DNA from: Pseudocitrobacter sp913778145
Lineage (GTDB): Bacteria > Pseudomonadota > Gammaproteobacteria > Enterobacterales > Enterobacteriaceae
NCBI GenBank assembly: GCA_035726825.1
Contig: JALNTX010000008.1
Span: 186,001-250,000, forward strand
Reading direction: 5' to 3'
Length of the DNA: 64,000 nt
Positions 18,053 through 26,323 of this stretch are shown in pieces. The notes beneath the pieces were generated by a model. The model made no database searches and was not told the DNA's origin. It was given only the letters and a program-made list of their open reading frames with translations. The translations under genes and the position numbers were made by a program. Each line of letters opens with the position of its first letter. The first letter of the stretch is position 1.

Positions 18053-18159
18053 CCCCTCACCCTAACCCTCTCCCTCAGGGAGAGGGGACCGACCGAGCCG
18101 GTTTTGCAGATCTGCGCTGGTTTTCTCCCTCTCCCTGAGGGAGAGGGCGGGGTGAGGGT
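18053..18159. repeat. Paired REP-like element (CCCTCTCCC type)
   Basis: Two inverted units. The left (18053-18088) reads CCCCTCACCCTAACCCTCTCC and then CTCAGGGAGAGGGG. The right (18125-18159) reads CTCCCTCTCCCTGAGGGAG followed by GGGGTGAGGGT. Same family as 8746-8847. It fills the gap between the convergent receptor and treA genes and stops three bases before the treA stop codon. Confidence 0.82.
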
Positions 18160-18162
18160 GCT

Positions 18163-19800
18163 CTACTTCGCCGCCTGCACCGGCGCATCCGGCACCGTGT
18201 CGCACGGTTTCTCTTTCGGGCAAATCAAATCCAGCATCTTCAGCGTCACCCCGTTGGTCCAGCCAAAGCCATCCTGCAACGGATATTCACCGCCGCCGCC
18301 GCCCGTCCCGGTGGAGGTAATGTCATATTTTTCCACCAATTTTTTCTCCTTGTCGTAGGTGTGCTGCACGTTGCTCAGGAAACGCCAGGTGACATCCATC
18401 GCCACTTTTTCCTGACCATAATTCTGCAACCCTTCCACAGCGACCCACTGCAACGGCGCCCAGCCGTTTGGCGCATCCCACTGCTGTCCGCTGTTAATGG
18501 TCGTGGTGGTAATGCCGCCGGGTTTTAACAACCGGCTCTGCGTCGCCGCCGCCATTTTTGTTGCCCGCTCATGCGAGGCGGCATTCACATACAAAGGGAA
18601 CAGGGCGGCAGCGGTGAGCTGATTACGTACCTTGTGCGACTTCAGATCGTAATCGGCGTACCAGCCCTCTTTATCATTCCACAGATATTTCTCGATAGCT
18701 TTCTGACGCGCGTTGGCTTCGGTGTCGTACTGGTTACTTTTCGCCGTATCGCCCGCGGCTTTACTTCCTTCGGCGATCAGTTTTTCCATCTTATACATCA
18801 GTGCGTTCAGGTCGACCGGCACGATGCTGGTGGTGCGAATGGTGCCCAACTGCTGCGGGTTATCCATCCAGCGCGAACTGAAATCCCACCCTGATGCGGC
18901 GGCGGAACGTAGGTCGCGGTAGATTTCCGTGGCGGGGCGATTTGGGTTTTTCTTCGCCGTGGTCACGTCATCAAGCCAGGATTCCGGACGCGGGGTATCG
19001 TTATCATCCCAGTAGCGGTTGAGCAGGGTGCCGTCGCGCAGTTTGACCACTCGCTTGTTGGCATCGCCAGGCTGAAGACTTTCCGCGCCGTCCATCCAGT
19101 ACGCGTGCTCTTTTTCCATCTGCGGCAGATAGGTTTTCAGCGCATCGCTGTCATGTTTTGCCAGTAACTCAACCATCAGCGAGAAAAATGGCGGTTGCGA
19201 ACGGCTTAAATAGTAGCTGCGGTTGCCGTTGGGGATATGCCCCCAGGTGTCGATTTCATAGGCGAAGTTCGCCACCATATTCGCCACTTTATCCCAGTGC
19301 CCGCTCTCCGCGAGGCCGAGCATGGTGAAGTAGCTGTCCCAGTAGTACACCTCGCGAAAACGCCCGCCGGGCACGACATATGGTTTTGGCAGCGGCAGCA
19401 GGGAACTCCATTTTTCCGCGGTTTCACTGGTGCGGGTCAGTACCGGCCACAGGCCATCAATATGCTGACGCAGAGTTTGCCCTTTGGGTGGCACATAGGT
19501 TTCACCCGCCTGCGGCAGCGCGAAGTTCATCTCAACAAAGTGGCGCAGGTCAAAGCTGGTCTGGCTCTTTTGCATGCGGTAATCCGCGAGGATCATTAAC
19601 GGGTCGCTTTTAGGCACCGCGTCGGCAAAGGTTTTTTGATCGGGAAAGAGCTTCGCGCTTTGCACATCATTAAACAGCGGCCCAAGCAGAATATCAGGGG
19701 AGGCCGGGTACTCCTCCTGCGCCTGCGCGACAAAGGCCAGCAGCAGGGCGCTTAACGTCAGGGTGTGGCGCGCAACAGGATGCGCAGCAATGTTCTTCAT
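18163..19800 (-). CDS. treA: Periplasmic trehalase
   Basis: A 545-residue GH37 trehalase that splits trehalose into two glucose molecules in the periplasm, allowing growth on trehalose at high osmolarity. The signal peptide ends around VAQAQ. Both family signatures are present: PGGRFREVYYWDSYFTMLGL (about residue 145) and QWDAPNGWAPLQW (about 445), plus the glycine run GGGGGEYPLQDGFGWTNGV. The ATG at 19800 has GGAG seven bases upstream; an in-frame start 13 codons earlier would spoil the signal peptide. About 20 residues shorter than E. coli TreA, mostly at the ends. Confidence 0.95.
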   Translation of the reverse strand: MKNIAAHPVARHTLTLSALLLAFVAQAQEEYPASPDILLGPLFNDVQSAKLFPDQKTFADAVPKSDPLMILADYRMQKSQTSFDLRHFVEMNFALPQAGETYVPPKGQTLRQHIDGLWPVLTRTSETAEKWSSLLPLPKPYVVPGGRFREVYYWDSYFTMLGLAESGHWDKVANMVANFAYEIDTWGHIPNGNRSYYLSRSQPPFFSLMVELLAKHDSDALKTYLPQMEKEHAYWMDGAESLQPGDANKRVVKLRDGTLLNRYWDDNDTPRPESWLDDVTTAKKNPNRPATEIYRDLRSAAASGWDFSSRWMDNPQQLGTIRTTSIVPVDLNALMYKMEKLIAEGSKAAGDTAKSNQYDTEANARQKAIEKYLWNDKEGWYADYDLKSHKVRNQLTAAALFPLYVNAASHERATKMAAATQSRLLKPGGITTTTINSGQQWDAPNGWAPLQWVAVEGLQNYGQEKVAMDVTWRFLSNVQHTYDKEKKLVEKYDITSTGTGGGGGEYPLQDGFGWTNGVTLKMLDLICPKEKPCDTVPDAPVQAAK

Positions 19801-20166
19801 CGGTTTTCTCCATTTCGGCAAACAGCAGGAGCGCTGCAATCAACCTGATGAAAACCTTAGTTGAAATTCCTCTTTGCCGTGGCGATTTGCGTGATTAATT
19901 GCTGTTTTTTCAGCGCGGATCGCATTGCGATGCGTTAAAAATGAAAGTCCGTTATTCATTGGAATATCTTTTCGCTGCCTGTATTGGGCATTATTTTTAC
20001 TGATGAATATTTGCACAGTTATCGCTCATGCATGTTCTGAAAGGGTGCAGTTAATTCTTATAAATAATAAGGAGAAAAAATTAATTTATTTTAAAACAAC
20101 AAGTTAATTATTTGGCATGCCCGTTGCTATATGAATTCCATCTTGTATACCAACAGGAATTCCAAC
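19801..20166. other. treA / urea operon control region
   Basis: A 366-base AT-rich divergent intergenic region. On the treA side is a palindrome CGCATTGCGATGCG at 19920-19933. On the urea side are TGCAC at 20012-20016 and GGTGCA at 20044-20049, half-sites like those bound by NtrC, about 90-125 bases before the predicted sigma-54 start point. No credible gene: the short open frames lack homology and ribosome binding sites. Confidence 0.6.
20113..20128 (+). promoter_or_regulatory. Sigma-54 promoter of the urea operon
   Basis: TGGCATGCCCGTTGCT fits the sigma-54 consensus TGGCAYRNNNNTTGCW at every defined base. The predicted start is near 20138, leaving a leader of about 29 bases before the ATG at 20167. 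With NtrC-like half-sites upstream, this implies induction under nitrogen limitation. Confidence 0.88.
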
Positions 20167-21969
20167 ATGGCAGTGATGACCGGAAAAACAGTTAGCGAAT
20201 GGCAACAGGCCATTGCGCGTAATAGTGACAACGTATTTGCCTTATTAAATTACCACCTTCAGTCGCTGAATGTGCAGGATAATGCGTGGATCGTGCTTGC
20301 CAGCGAAACGCAGCTTCGCGAGCAAATAGACGCTGTGTTGCCGCACTACCAGCAGCAGCCAGAACGTTATCCGCTGTTTGGTATTCCCTTTGCGATTAAA
20401 GACAACGTTGATGCCGCTGGCTGGCCGACCACCGCGGCCTGCCCGGCGATTGCCAACGTCGCGGAACGCGACGCTACCGCCGTAGCGAAACTGAAAGCGG
20501 CGGGCGCGATCCTTATCGGTAAAACTAACCTGGACCAGTTCGCCACCGGGCTGGTAGGCACGCGCTCTCCCTACGGGGCGGTCGCGAATGCCTTTAACCC
20601 CGATTATGTGAGCGGCGGTTCCAGCTCCGGCTCGGCGTCGGTGGTGGCGCGTGGGCTGGTGCCGTTTGCATTAGGCACTGATACCGCAGGTTCAGGCCGT
20701 GTACCTGCCGGGTTCAATAATATTGTCGGGCTGAAGCCGACCAAAGGCTGGCTCTCCGCGACCGGTGTTTTCCCGGCCTGTCGTCTGAACGACACGCTTT
20801 CGGTGTTTGCCCTGACGGTGGATGACGCCTGGCAGGTTGCCACGCTTGCCGGAGGGTTTGACGCTGAAGACGCCTATTCCCGAAGCAACCCGGCTACTGC
20901 GCCCGCGACTTTTTCGCCAAACCCGGTACTCGCCATTCCCGACGCGCTGGTGTTCTTTGATGATAGCGCGGCAGAGCAGGCGTGGCAGGCGGCGCTCGGT
21001 GCGCTGCGCGAAAGCGGCGTGACCTTAAAGCCCATCGATTTCACGGCGTTTTATCAACTGGCGGAACAGCTTTACCAGGGCCCATGGGTAGCCGAGCGCA
21101 CCGTGGCGGTGGGTGACACGCTGAATCACCCTGAGCAGATGGACCCCACCGTTCATACCATCATCGCCGCAGGCCTGAACTACAGCGCCGTTGAAGCTTT
21201 TAAAGCCGAATATCTGCGGGCAGAACTGGCGCGCAAGATTCAGACCGCGCTCGCCGAGGTTGATGCGCTGGTGGTACCGACCTCGCCGACCATTCATACC
21301 CTGGCGGATATGGCGTGCGAACCCATTCGCTTCAATTCCCAGTTTGGCACCTACACCAATTTCACCAACCTTGCCGATCTCAGCGCGCTCGCGCTGCCGG
21401 CTCCGTTCCGTGGGGATGGCTTACCCGCTGGCATCACGCTGCTCGCCCCGGCCTGGCATGACCGCGCGCTGGCCGATTTTGGCCGCCGCTGGCAGCAACA
21501 GCTGGCTCTGCCGCTCGGCGCAACCGGGCACGCTTTCCCGGTCATCTCTTCATCGCTACCGCCGTCTGCGCATCACGTTCGCGTCGCCGTTGTCGGTGCA
21601 CATCTGCGCGGTATGCCGCTCAACTTCCAGCTGATTCAGCGCGATGCGGTGTTTGTAGAAGCGACGGAAACCGCTGCCTGCTACCGGCTTTTTGCCCTGG
21701 CGGACACGCAGCCGCCGAAACCCGGCATTGCGCGCGATACCGACGGCGCGGCGATTCAGGTGGAGCTATGGGATATCCCACTTGCCCGCTTTGGCGAGTT
21801 TGTCGCTGAAATTCCCGCGCCGCTGGGTATTGGCTCACTGGAGCTGGCCGACGGGCGCTGGGTGAAAGGCTTTATCTGCGAACCGGCGGCGCTGAATGAC
21901 GCCACCGATATCACTAAATTCAAAGGCTGGCGCCACTGGGTTGGCCGCAAGGAGACGCATCATGTTTAA
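20167..21969 (+). CDS. atzF: Allophanate hydrolase
   Basis: A 600-residue amidase-signature enzyme that splits allophanate (urea-1-carboxylate) into ammonia and carbon dioxide. The Ser-Ser-Lys site is visible: Lys78 in FAIKDNVDAAG, the cis-serine in SGGSSSGSA (about 152), and nucleophile Ser176 in TDTAGSGRVPA. After the amidase domain (to about residue 440) comes the extra C-terminal domain of true allophanate hydrolases (HHVRVAVVGAHLRGMPLNFQL onward). The ATG at 20167 follows AGGA; the in-frame ATG at 20131 lies before the predicted transcription start and is rejected. The 3' end overlaps the urea carboxylase start by eight bases. Confidence 0.95.
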   Translation: MAVMTGKTVSEWQQAIARNSDNVFALLNYHLQSLNVQDNAWIVLASETQLREQIDAVLPHYQQQPERYPLFGIPFAIKDNVDAAGWPTTAACPAIANVAERDATAVAKLKAAGAILIGKTNLDQFATGLVGTRSPYGAVANAFNPDYVSGGSSSGSASVVARGLVPFALGTDTAGSGRVPAGFNNIVGLKPTKGWLSATGVFPACRLNDTLSVFALTVDDAWQVATLAGGFDAEDAYSRSNPATAPATFSPNPVLAIPDALVFFDDSAAEQAWQAALGALRESGVTLKPIDFTAFYQLAEQLYQGPWVAERTVAVGDTLNHPEQMDPTVHTIIAAGLNYSAVEAFKAEYLRAELARKIQTALAEVDALVVPTSPTIHTLADMACEPIRFNSQFGTYTNFTNLADLSALALPAPFRGDGLPAGITLLAPAWHDRALADFGRRWQQQLALPLGATGHAFPVISSSLPPSAHHVRVAVVGAHLRGMPLNFQLIQRDAVFVEATETAACYRLFALADTQPPKPGIARDTDGAAIQVELWDIPLARFGEFVAEIPAPLGIGSLELADGRWVKGFICEPAALNDATDITKFKGWRHWVGRKETHHV

Positions 21970-24900
21970 CACGGTCCTGATTGCCAACCGAGGGGAAATT
22001 GCCTGCCGCGCGATTCGCACGTTAAAGCGGCTGGGCGTGACCAGCGTCGCGGTCTATTCCGACGCGGATAAAAACGCGGAACACGTCAAGCAGGCGGATA
22101 TCGCGCTGGCGCTGGGCGGAGAGAAAGCCAGCGACAGTTATCTGCGCATCGACAAAATCATTGCTGCCGCGCAGGAAAGCGGGGCGCAGGCTATCTGGCC
22201 GGGCTACGGTTTTCTCTCAGAAAGCCTGGCGTTTGCCGATGCCTGTGAGCAGGCGGGCATCGCGTTCGTCGGCCCCACGGCGCAACAGATTGGCGAGTTC
22301 GGGTTAAAACACCGGGCGCGCGAACTGGCAGCGCAGGCGGGCGTGCCGATGACGCCGGGGACCGGGCTGCTGGACACCGTTGAAGAGGCGTTAAACGCCG
22401 CGCAGAACATTGGCTTTCCGGTGATGCTCAAAAGTACGGCGGGTGGCGGCGGTATCGGTCTCACGCGCTGCGCCGACCGTGAGGCGTTGGTGCAGGCGTG
22501 GGAGAGCGTGCGCCGTCTCGGCGAACAGTTCTTTAGCGATGCTGGCGTGTTTATTGAACGCTGTATCGATCGCGCCCGGCATATCGAAGTGCAGATCTTT
22601 GGCGATGGTAACGGCAATGTTGTTGCGCTGGGCGAGCGCGATTGCTCTCTTCAGCGGCGCAATCAGAAGGTGGTTGAAGAGACGCCCGCGCCGAATCTGC
22701 CGCAGGCCACGCGCGAAGCATTACTTAAGGCTGCCGTTGAGCTGGGCAAGCTGGTGAATTACCGCAGCGCAGGTACGGTGGAATTTATCTACGACCCCGA
22801 GCAGGACGCGTTTTACTTTCTTGAAGTAAACACCCGTTTGCAGGTAGAGCATCCGGTAACCGAGTGCGTTACCGGGCTGGATCTGGTGGAGTGTATGCTG
22901 TGCGTCGCCGCAGGCGAAAGCATCGACTGGGCGAGACTGGCGCAGGCCCCGCAGGGCGCGGCGATGGAAGTGCGCATCTATGCGGAAAACCCGCTGAAGA
23001 ACTTCCAGCCGAGCCCCGGTGTGCTAACGGAAGTCGCTTTCCCGGACGGTGTGCGCATTGACAGCGGCGTGGCGACAGGCAGTGAAGTCTCTGCATTTTA
23101 CGACCCGATGATCGCCAAGCTTATCGTGCATGCGGATACCCGCGAGGCGGCGCTGGAGAAACTGACGCAGGCGCTGAATGCCACGCGGTTGCACGGTATT
23201 ACCACCAATCTCGATTATCTGCGCCAGATAACGTCAAGCGTTGCGTTCACCGAAGGCCGCGTCTGGACGCGCTGGCTCGATAGCGTAGAGGCAGAATCGC
23301 CGGTGATTGAAGTGGTGCAGCCGGGTACCTGGAGTAGCATTCAGGATTATCCGGGGCGTCTGGGATACTGGGATATTGGCGTACCGCCGTCCGGGCCGAT
23401 GGATGATTACGCTTTTCGACTGGCGAACCGCATCGTCGGGAATCACCACACCGCCGCCGGGCTGGAATTCACGCTTCAGGGGCCGGTGTTGCGTTTTCAC
23501 ACGGACGCGGTCATTGCCCTCACCGGGGCAGATTGTCAGGCGCTGCTGGACGAAACTCGCGTGCCGCTCTGGCAGCCGGTCACGGTTAAGCGTGGGCAAA
23601 TCCTCAGCCTTGGGCGCGCCAAAGCGGGATGTCGCGCGTACCTCGCCGTACGTAACGGTTTTGACGTGCCGGAGTATCTCGGAAGCCGTTCCACCTTCGC
23701 CCTGGGGCAGTTTGGCGGCCACGCCGGACGCACGCTGAAAGTGGCCGACCTGCTGCCCGTTTCGCGCCCGGAACTGAATGCCTGCACCACCCCTGCACCG
23801 GTGAGCGAACCGCAGGCGCTGGCGGCGTCGCTGGTGCCAGAGTATGGCGATAGCTGGCGCATCGGCGTGCTGTATGGCCCGCACGGCGCGCCGGATTTCT
23901 TCAGTCAAAAATCGATTGATGACTTTTTCGCCAGCGAATGGCAGGTGCATTACAACTCTAATCGTCTCGGTGTGCGCTTGGTCGGCCCAAAACCGGAATG
24001 GACTCGCCCGGACGGCGGCGAAGCCGGGTTGCATCCCTCCAACGTGCATGACTGCGAATACGCCATTGGCGCAATTAACTTTACCGGCGACTTCCCGGTG
24101 ATCCTCACGCGCGATGGGCCGAGCCTGGGGGGATTTGTCTGCCCGGTCACCATTGCCAAAGCGGAGCTGTGGAAAGTGGGGCAGGTGAAGCCGGGCGACA
24201 CGATTCGCTTCTACCCGATAAGCGTGGCAGACGCGGTAGCGCGGGAAAAAGCGATGGATCGCACGATCGATACGCTCCAGTCCAGCCATCTGGCGACATT
24301 TGCCGTGCCATCGCTGGCCGCGCGTGATGGCGTCTCGGCGGCGGCGCTGGTGTCGTTACCGGCCAGCGCGACAACGCCCGCCATCGTCTATCGCCAGGCG
24401 GGGGATAACTACATCCTGATTGAATACGGTGACAACGTCCTCGATCTGGCGCTGCGCCTGCGCGTACATCTGCTGATGGCGCGGCTGAACGATTTATCGC
24501 ATCCGGGCATTAAAGAGCTTTCGCCGGGCGTGCGCTCGTTACAGGTGCGCTACGACAGCCGTGAAATCAGCCAGCAGGCGCTGGTAGCGATTCTGCTGGA
24601 GCAGGAATCGCACATGGGCGATGTCAGCGAAATGAAAGTCCCGTCGCGCATCGTCTGGCTGCCGATGGCATTTGAAGATACCGCCACGCTGGACGCCGTC
24701 AGCCGCTATCAGGATACGGTTCGCGCCAGCGCGCCATGGCTGCCAAATAACGTTGATTTCATCCAGCGCATCAATGGGCTGGCGAGCCGTGAGGCGGTGC
24801 GGGACACGATTTTCGATGCCAGCTATCTGATCCTCGGGCTGGGCGATGTTTACCTCGGCGCGCCATGCGCTGTACCGATTGACCCGCGTCACCGCCTGTT

Positions 24901-25582
24901 GAGTTCGAAATACAACCCCGCGCGTACCTTTACCGCCGAAGGCACGGTCGGTATAGGCGGCATGTACATGTGCATCTATGGCATGGACTCCCCCGGCGGT
25001 TATCAACTGGTGGGTCGCACGCTGCCTATCTGGAACAAATTCCTCAAAAACCGTCAGTTCGCCGCGGGCGAACCGTGGCTGCTGCGCTTCTTTGACCAGG
25101 TGCGCTTCTATCCGGTCAGCGAAAGCGAACTCAATCAATTGCGTGATGATTTCCGCGAAGGCCGCGCCGCCGTGCGTATAGAAGAGAGCGAGTTCGATTT
25201 TGCTGAACATCTGCGCTTCCTTGAGGCCAACGCCGACGAGATTAGCCATTTCCGCGAGAAGCAGGCGCTGGCCTTCGAAAACGAAGTGGCGCGCTGGCAG
25301 CAGGATGAACATCTCACCGACGCGGAACGCCCGCGCCAGCCCGTTACCGAGGAAGCCGACGACGATGATGCCTTTGCCGTGACCGGCGATATGAACGGCA
25401 ACATCTGGAAAGTGCTGGTGAAACCGGGCGATGAGGTGACGGAAGGGCAGCCGCTGATCATCGTCGAAGCGATGAAAATGGAACTGGCGATCCACGCACC
25501 TCAGGCAGGGATCGTGAAACGCATTGGCTGTCATCCGGGCCACCCGGTGAGCCCCGGCGATGCGCTGTTGTGGCTGGAATAA
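21962..25582 (+). CDS. Urea carboxylase, biotin-dependent
   Basis: A 1206-residue multidomain enzyme that carboxylates urea to allophanate using ATP, bicarbonate and covalent biotin. Domain order: biotin carboxylase (1 to about 450; LIANRGEIACRAIRTLKRLG, ATP-grasp KSTAGGGGIGLTR, EVNTRLQVEHPVTE); carboxyltransferase halves AHS2 (about 470-780; GPMDDYAFRLANRIVGN, LGSRSTFALGQFGGHAGR) and AHS1 (about 800-1060); biotinyl domain with EAMKMELAI, biotin on Lys1172. The start MFNTVLIANRGE overlaps the atzF stop, indicating coupling. Family members that sit with carboxyguanidine deiminase genes act on guanidine instead; none is present here, and the urea-type transporter downstream favours urea. Cytoplasmic. 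Confidence 0.94.
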   Translation: MFNTVLIANRGEIACRAIRTLKRLGVTSVAVYSDADKNAEHVKQADIALALGGEKASDSYLRIDKIIAAAQESGAQAIWPGYGFLSESLAFADACEQAGIAFVGPTAQQIGEFGLKHRARELAAQAGVPMTPGTGLLDTVEEALNAAQNIGFPVMLKSTAGGGGIGLTRCADREALVQAWESVRRLGEQFFSDAGVFIERCIDRARHIEVQIFGDGNGNVVALGERDCSLQRRNQKVVEETPAPNLPQATREALLKAAVELGKLVNYRSAGTVEFIYDPEQDAFYFLEVNTRLQVEHPVTECVTGLDLVECMLCVAAGESIDWARLAQAPQGAAMEVRIYAENPLKNFQPSPGVLTEVAFPDGVRIDSGVATGSEVSAFYDPMIAKLIVHADTREAALEKLTQALNATRLHGITTNLDYLRQITSSVAFTEGRVWTRWLDSVEAESPVIEVVQPGTWSSIQDYPGRLGYWDIGVPPSGPMDDYAFRLANRIVGNHHTAAGLEFTLQGPVLRFHTDAVIALTGADCQALLDETRVPLWQPVTVKRGQILSLGRAKAGCRAYLAVRNGFDVPEYLGSRSTFALGQFGGHAGRTLKVADLLPVSRPELNACTTPAPVSEPQALAASLVPEYGDSWRIGVLYGPHGAPDFFSQKSIDDFFASEWQVHYNSNRLGVRLVGPKPEWTRPDGGEAGLHPSNVHDCEYAIGAINFTGDFPVILTRDGPSLGGFVCPVTIAKAELWKVGQVKPGDTIRFYPISVADAVAREKAMDRTIDTLQSSHLATFAVPSLAARDGVSAAALVSLPASATTPAIVYRQAGDNYILIEYGDNVLDLALRLRVHLLMARLNDLSHPGIKELSPGVRSLQVRYDSREISQQALVAILLEQESHMGDVSEMKVPSRIVWLPMAFEDTATLDAVSRYQDTVRASAPWLPNNVDFIQRINGLASREAVRDTIFDASYLILGLGDVYLGAPCAVPIDPRHRLLSSKYNPARTFTAEGTVGIGGMYMCIYGMDSPGGYQLVGRTLPIWNKFLKNRQFAAGEPWLLRFFDQVRFYPVSESELNQLRDDFREGRAAVRIEESEFDFAEHLRFLEANADEISHFREKQALAFENEVARWQQDEHLTDAERPRQPVTEEADDDDAFAVTGDMNGNIWKVLVKPGDEVTEGQPLIIVEAMKMELAIHAPQAGIVKRIGCHPGHPVSPGDALLWLE

Positions 25583-25591
25583 GGCGGCGTA

Positions 25592-26266
25592 ATGGAAAGC
25601 AGCAAGCGTAGCCCCGGCCTTGCCGAGCGAATTTATCACGCGTTGAAAAACGACATTTTCGATTTTCGCCTGATGCCCGGTGAGCATTTCAGCGAAAGCG
25701 AGATTTCAGAGCGAATGGCCGCCAGCCGCACACCGGTGCGTCAGGCCCTGTTTCGTCTCGAACAGGAGGGCTACGTGCAGGTGTACAGCCGGAGCGGCTG
25801 GCAGGTGAAGCCGTTTGATTTTGCGTGGTTCGAGGCGCTGTACGACTTTCGCATTGTAGTGGAGTGTGAAGCGGTAAAGCGCCTGTGCGATATGCCGCCC
25901 GCGATGTGCCAGGACCATCTCGCGCCGCTGGTGGATTTCTGGATAGACGCCCCGCGCATGGCACCCGGCAAAACCCTTTCGCGCCATGACGAGGCTTTCC
26001 ACACCACGCTGGTACGCGCCAGCGGCAACGAAGAAATGGTGCGCGTGCATATCGAGCTGACGGAGAAGATTCGCATTATTCGCCATCTCGACTTCACCCG
26101 CGAAGACCGCGTGGATGCCACCTATCAGGAGCACGCGCGCATTTTGCAGGCGGTGCTGCGTCAGCATAGGGAAGAAGCGCAGCGCCTGCTGACAGAACAC
26201 ATTTCACAGAGTAAAGCCGAGGTCAGGAAAATAACCCTGCACCGGCTCCAGCAGGCCAGGTTGTAA
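25592..26266 (+). CDS. GntR/FadR-subfamily transcriptional regulator
   Basis: A 224-residue DNA-binding regulator: winged helix at about residues 10-75 (PGEHFSESEISERMAASRTPVRQALFRLEQEGYVQ), then an FCD ligand domain (about 80-210) with the metal-binding pattern of that fold, including RHDEAFHTTLVRASGNEEM and YQEHARIL. It lies nine bases after the urea carboxylase gene and ahead of the transporter, so it is very likely the local regulator of the operon, responding to a carboxylate such as allophanate. Sign of control and ligand are unknown. A start at 25592 (ATG) is supported by GGCGG upstream only weakly. Confidence 0.88.
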   Translation: MESSKRSPGLAERIYHALKNDIFDFRLMPGEHFSESEISERMAASRTPVRQALFRLEQEGYVQVYSRSGWQVKPFDFAWFEALYDFRIVVECEAVKRLCDMPPAMCQDHLAPLVDFWIDAPRMAPGKTLSRHDEAFHTTLVRASGNEEMVRVHIELTEKIRIIRHLDFTREDRVDATYQEHARILQAVLRQHREEAQRLLTEHISQSKAEVRKITLHRLQQARL

Positions 26267-26276
26267 GACGTTCCCG

Positions 26277-26292
26277 CTCCGCATGTGCGGAG
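26277..26292 (+). other. Hairpin upstream of urtA
   Basis: CTCCGCATGTGCGGAG, a seven-bp stem with a two-base loop between the GntR gene and urtA. No T-run, so more likely an mRNA processing or stability element than a terminator. Confidence 0.4.
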
Positions 26293-26323
26293 ACATTAAT
26301 CAATATTATTTAGGGGTTTAGTG

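Noticed and set aside
19925..20107. Small 60-codon gene before the urea operon
   Set aside because: No ribosome binding site, no homology, and it overlaps the likely NtrC sites.
20139..20166. Guanidine-I riboswitch upstream of the urea carboxylase operon
   Set aside because: The predicted sigma-54 start leaves only about 29 bases of leader and none of the riboswitch's paired elements is seen.
20131..20166. Upstream ATG start for allophanate hydrolase at 20131
   Set aside because: It has no Shine-Dalgarno and lies before the predicted transcription start.
23234..25687. Long minus-strand open frames (351 and 382 codons) opposite urea carboxylase
   Set aside because: Antisense shadows of a GC-rich coding gene: no ribosome binding sites, no recognisable domains, and the plus-strand enzyme is certain.
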